A DNA stretch of 64,000 nt from Kryptolebias marmoratus (taxonomy: Eukaryota; Chordata; Actinopteri; Cyprinodontiformes; Rivulidae), in contig NC_051436.1 in the NCBI RefSeq assembly GCF_001649575.2, positions 10,478,318 to 10,542,317 of the forward strand. The letters run 5' to 3'. How positions within the stretch are numbered: the stretch's first letter is position 1; every line of letters starts with the position of its first letter. Positions 60,578 to 64,000 of the stretch are shown here, in pieces. The notes under the pieces were generated by a model, which was not told where the DNA came from, searched no databases, and saw only the letters and a program-made list of their open reading frames with translations. Both the position numbers and the translations under genes were made by a program.

Positions 60578-62983
60578 ATGGAGACGTCACAGAGACACCC
60601 AGAGGACGAGAAAGGGGACAGGGACGCAGGTCTGTCTCAGTTGTCTCCTTTTATTAATCGAACTGAATGTTGAGACAGATCGCAAGCTTTAAAAGTAAAA
60701 CTTTACAACTTTTATTTTGAAGGTTACCTGAACAGCTAACCTTATAGGACCTGCTTTACAGAACATGGAAAATTATTATTATTATTATTAGTTATTAATT
60801 ACCTGCTCGTAAACCTCCTAATATAAAAGATAAGTTTTGACGGATTTATCGTGACAGACAGATAAGCTGAAATGATTTATTAACAGCACTTTGCCACATT
60901 TGGCCTTTTGACTCTTCAGCCTCTTTCGGTCACATTTGCAGAATCCAGTGTGTGTGTGTGTGTTGGAGGATCATGTTCAGCTACTACCACACTAAAGTTC
61001 AGCTTAATGTTTATATAATTTAGCTGAGTTACAGCCTTTTTTTGGTTTGTGTTTCTGAAGTGCGGCCGGTTGCGGTGGCTCCAAAGGTCGACTGCTTTCT
61101 GAGCGTTTCATTAAAATCCGTTTACAGGTTCAGAGGATATTTTGCTAACACGCAATCAAACATTCACCAACACAGGCAGATCGTTGCTCTTTTTGCCTTC
61201 AGCAGAGATGATAATAAAGAACCCAAAGCAAATTAAAAAAGGAGTTTTTCAGGCTGAAACTAGGACGACTAACTAACTTTTGAACTTGAACCTTTTAGAA
61301 ATCTAAGAAGCTATTTCTTTGTAAGGTTTGCTGAAAGAGTCGACTGAAACGATCGCTTCTGTTGCGACCGGCCGACTAACGGAGGTTCTAACATCACCGG
61401 TTTGGCCCTTTCAGGTGGACGGTCCTGTGAAAAGCGGCGTCTGACGGCTGTCGGGGCGGCCGTGGCTTTAGCAGCAGGGACTCTGGTCACTGCTCTGGTT
61501 TTAAACTTCGTTTTATCTGGTGAGTAGAAACAGAAGCGTCCTCCTGCAGGTTGAGTGTGGATTCAAACTGACTCCACACTGGCTGAAAACACCCTTTATT
61601 ACACCTCCAGAGTGCAGCTAGTCGGGGAAATGAAGCCCACGCAACACGTTGATAAAGTCACATTGTTTTATAAAGCCCATTTAAACTAAGAGCTGATCTA
61701 AAGAGCCGTACGATGGAATAAAGCAATCGATGAAATCGGGCTTTAATGCAGCTTGTTGGTCAACTTCGGCAATCCTATCTAGATGCTCCTCTAGTTTCTA
61801 AACGCAGAGTCCTAAAATACCAGCAGTGAAAAGAAACAAACAGGAAGCCAGTCATGGCGAGGCCAGGGCTGGTGGGAGGCCATCACACTTTCCTGTTTCA
61901 GAGCGAGCAGCAGCAGCAAATTTTTGTGTTTTTTTTTAGACTGACAGGGAGAACAAGTGAAGCTCTAGAGCAGCTAGTTTTACGAGACTCAAAACTCCAA
62001 CCAACCAACTAACTAACTAACTAACCAGCCATTAACTACAGGAGGAAAACGAAGGTTACGTATGTAACTACGGTTCTATGAATCCCGGATGACCGCCAGA
62101 GGGCGGTGCTGAAAGCACTGAATGTTCCCTTCGCGCATGCGCAGTTCGAGTAATANGTATCAACAGAGTCACACTTGTGACACATCGGATGATCAATCAG
62201 AGGCTATATAGCCTGACGTCATCCGAGGCTCTGTTCCTACAGAATATTCTCGCGAACGCAAGNNNNNNNNNNNNNNNNNNNNNNNNNNNNNNNNNNNNNN
62301 NNNNNNNNNNNNNNNNNNNNNNNNNNNNNNNNNNNNNNNNNNNNNNNNNNNNNNNNNNNNNNCCCCCGGTTTTTTGTGCGTATGTTTTTTCTGACTCGCT
62401 TCGGCGAGCTAAACAACAACAACAAAACAAAAATGGGGCCCGTCGGGCTGAGGTGGACGAAACTCCTTTTGCGTTATTTGGAACCTTGACGGGTCCACCT
62501 AGCGGGGGTTTGGTCCAGCTCAGTGCAGCCGGCGTCGAACCGCAGCGATCTGGTTGGTTGGGCGAATCGGGTGTCGAGGCTCTCGGATCAGGGGGGGTTC
62601 CGGCCGCAGCTCGGGGGAAACCTGAATGGTTTTTCTTAATTGTACGCACCAATAATGAAGGCTTTCCGTGCCACTGATGGTGCTAATCCAGTCGACAACA
62701 GCTCAGCTCCTCTGAGGCGGCGTTCTTTAGAAACGTCACGATCCGTTCGTACCTTGTTTTTGAACGACCTCCGCTCGAGACAACGGCTGGTCCGAGTGAG
62801 GCCGGGACCGGAGCGGACGTCCTGAAGCAGCTCTGGTTGAACCAAAAACGTCCCAGGGTTTTTAAATTTCTTTTATGTTTTTCAGTTTCGACGCAGCTGT
62901 CAGTTTTTACAGGACTCGGGTCACTGCTGCAGAGACGTCACGGTGAACCCGCCGCGCAGCCAACCAGCCAGCAGATCGTCTAA
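60578..62983 (+). CDS. Candidate small single-pass membrane protein
   Basis: Tentative. Three exons, 60578-60629, 61415-61519 and 62886-62983, join in phase (1 then 1) to 84 residues and a TAA. The hydrophilic N-terminus METSQRHPEDEKGDRDAGG is followed by a basic stop (CEKRR), a hydrophobic helix AVGAAVALAAGTLVTALVLN and a short tail ending PAAQPTSQQIV. Acceptors (CCCTTTCAG, TGTTTTTCAG) and the second donor (GTGAGT) are good; the first donor (GTCTGT) is poor. The open frame continues upstream of the ATG to about 60485 with acidic Ser/Glu-rich codons, so a 5' exon may be missing. A 100-N gap lies in the second intron and could hide exons. It could instead be the start of a longer gene. Confidence 0.35.
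60950..61165 (+). repeat. Dispersed teleost repeat, forward copy
   Basis: 'gtgtgtgtgtgttggaggatcatgttcagctactaccacac', 'ctgagcgtttcattaaaatccg' and 'gaggatattttgctaacacgcaa' match the family at 43310-43560. It lies in the first intron of the small membrane-protein candidate. Confidence 0.6.
62050..62362. repeat. Unclassified interspersed repeat running into a gap
   Basis: 'gaaggttacgtatgtaactacggttctatgaatcccgg' followed by 'ggatgaccgccagagggcgg' has the look of a multi-copy fish element. The 100 N at 62263-62362 begin within it, as expected when an assembler fails in a repeat. A short palindrome GTCACACTTGTGAC lies near 62168. I cannot name the family. Confidence 0.45.
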
Positions 62984-63288
62984 AACAAGATTAATTATCT
63001 CCTTCAGTGCAATTCTTAACAAACGAGACGCCTGCCTTTGCTGCAGTTTTCTCGGCTCGTTTTCTTCAGCTTGAATGCGTTTGGGGTCGAAGCTTTTACA
63101 GCACGTGAACTCGTTTGCCTGTAATCCTGGTTATTACGATGGGTTTACCCCCGACAGGGGAGTTAATTTTTCATATACTGGCGCAGAAACTAATCTTACC
63201 CGGTAATTTATGAGACAAGTCGCTGAAGGCTAACCTAAAGCGGTAGCTAAAAGTCGCTAGCGTGTCAAAAGGCTAGGTAAAAGCTGAA

Positions 63289-63503
63289 AGTAGGTGTGTC
63301 CAATCCTGGTCCTCGTGGGCCGCTGTCCTCCATGTTTTACTTGTTTCTCTGCTCCAACACACCTGATTTGAATCAGTGTGTCATTAACAGGCTTCTGCAG
63401 AACATGAAGAGGTGATTTAACCACTGAATCAGGTGTGTTGGAGCAGGGAAACAAGGAAAACATGGAGGACGGCGGCCCTCGAGGACCGGGGTTGGACACC
63501 CTG
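63289..63503. mobile_element. Foldback (palindromic) element, copy 3
   Basis: Arms 'gtgtccaatcctggtcctcg...gctccaacacacctgat' and the reverse complement '...tcaggtgtgttggagca...ctcgaggaccggggttggacac', separated by about 60 bp. It has the same family features as copies at 45409 and 54241. The target duplication is not clear here. Confidence 0.82.
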
Positions 63504-64000
63504 ATCCAGCTAGAAGAACGGTGTTTTGGGAGGAACTGAGGAGACCTTCGTTTGTTTTTAAGTGGAACATGTGAAAGTTAGAAAAGCCAAAAGTCCCGGA
63601 CAAAAACAGGAAACATTAGTGTGAATACTGAACCAGCTTTCATACAGTTTCTATAGATGTTTTTCTGTTTTGTGACAAAGTTCTTCCTGTAGGATCTCTG
63701 CTGACGGCGTAGCTTTCAGACGGCGAACAGGTTTGATGGGTTTCGCTTCGAGGGGGTCTATAATTTGCTCTTCATGTTGGAGCCGGTGCACAGATAAGTG
63801 TTTTTTTTTGTTGTTGTTGTTTTGCAGAGCTGCTGTTCTGATACACGGTTATGTAAACAGAGAGGCATTAGCCGAAGACGTGCTCCGACTTGTTGGCCTC
63901 CCTCCTCTTCCTCCTCCTCCTGCCTGCTGGGGTTTCCTCGACTCTGTAAGGCCACGCTGTGGGATTAACACCCCACCCCCCCCCTCCCCCTCTCCCTCTC
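63504..64000. other. Window end, no supported gene
   Basis: Contains an acceptor-like 'tgttttgcag' at about 63827 and CT-rich sequence at the very end (63973-64000). No frame with a recognisable product is seen. An exon of the preceding candidate gene could lie here. Confidence 0.4.

Noticed and set aside
60395..60629. Upstream start MSIFEVLCFK for the small membrane protein
   Set aside because: The frame passes through the AT/GATA array and meets a TAG at 60479.

Overview
This window is vertebrate nuclear DNA, almost certainly from a ray-finned (teleost) fish. The genes are split by GT-AG introns and the proteins are vertebrate families. The spacers hold teleost-type repeats: tRNA-derived SINEs, a LINE 3' end followed by a GATG-type tail, decayed Tc1-like transposases, a hAT-like MITE and foldback elements. 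A slc2a4 (GLUT4) gene argues against a cyprinid such as zebrafish; a percomorph-type fish is my guess, and the species cannot be told. There are assembly gaps at 4844-4857, 21111-21204, 40365-40464 and 62263-62362.

Layout: (1) 40-2122, + strand: the 3' five coding exons of ctdnep1, whose 5' end lies outside the window. (2) 6301-9650, +: gabarap, complete. (3) 11959-16495, +: gps2, complete, with a ZNF143-type promoter motif. (4) 18896-22456, +: ybx2, complete except for a gap, with CCAAT/Y-box promoter motifs. (5) 25162-38040, -: slc2a4, all 11 coding exons, tail-to-tail with ybx2. (6) 45791-49739, +: tp53, complete. (7) 50693-59406, +: a predicted secreted glycoprotein with one C-type-lectin-like domain (CTLD) and about five fibronectin type III (FN3) domains; I do not recognise it as a named gene. 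(8) 60578-62983, +: a weak three-exon candidate for a small single-pass membrane protein.

Gene content matches human 17p13.1, where CTDNEP1, GABARAP, SLC2A4, YBX2, GPS2 and TP53 all lie. The genes act in separate processes: nuclear-envelope lipid phosphatase signalling, autophagy, NCoR/SMRT co-repression, mRNA packaging, insulin-regulated glucose uptake and the DNA-damage response. They are a conserved neighbourhood and not an operon-like system.

The least explained item is the CTLD-FN3 gene. Its 11 exons join in one frame to give 790 residues, and its CTLD carries a long low-complexity insertion with a cysteine cluster and an acidic Thr/Asp repeat. Other points: a GLUT4 tail in which the mammalian di-leucine region is replaced by Met-Asp repeats, two in-phase donors for tp53 exon 3, a GABARAP C-terminal extension, several perfect or near-perfect hairpins, and a foldback transposon nested in a SINE with an exact 8-bp target duplication.
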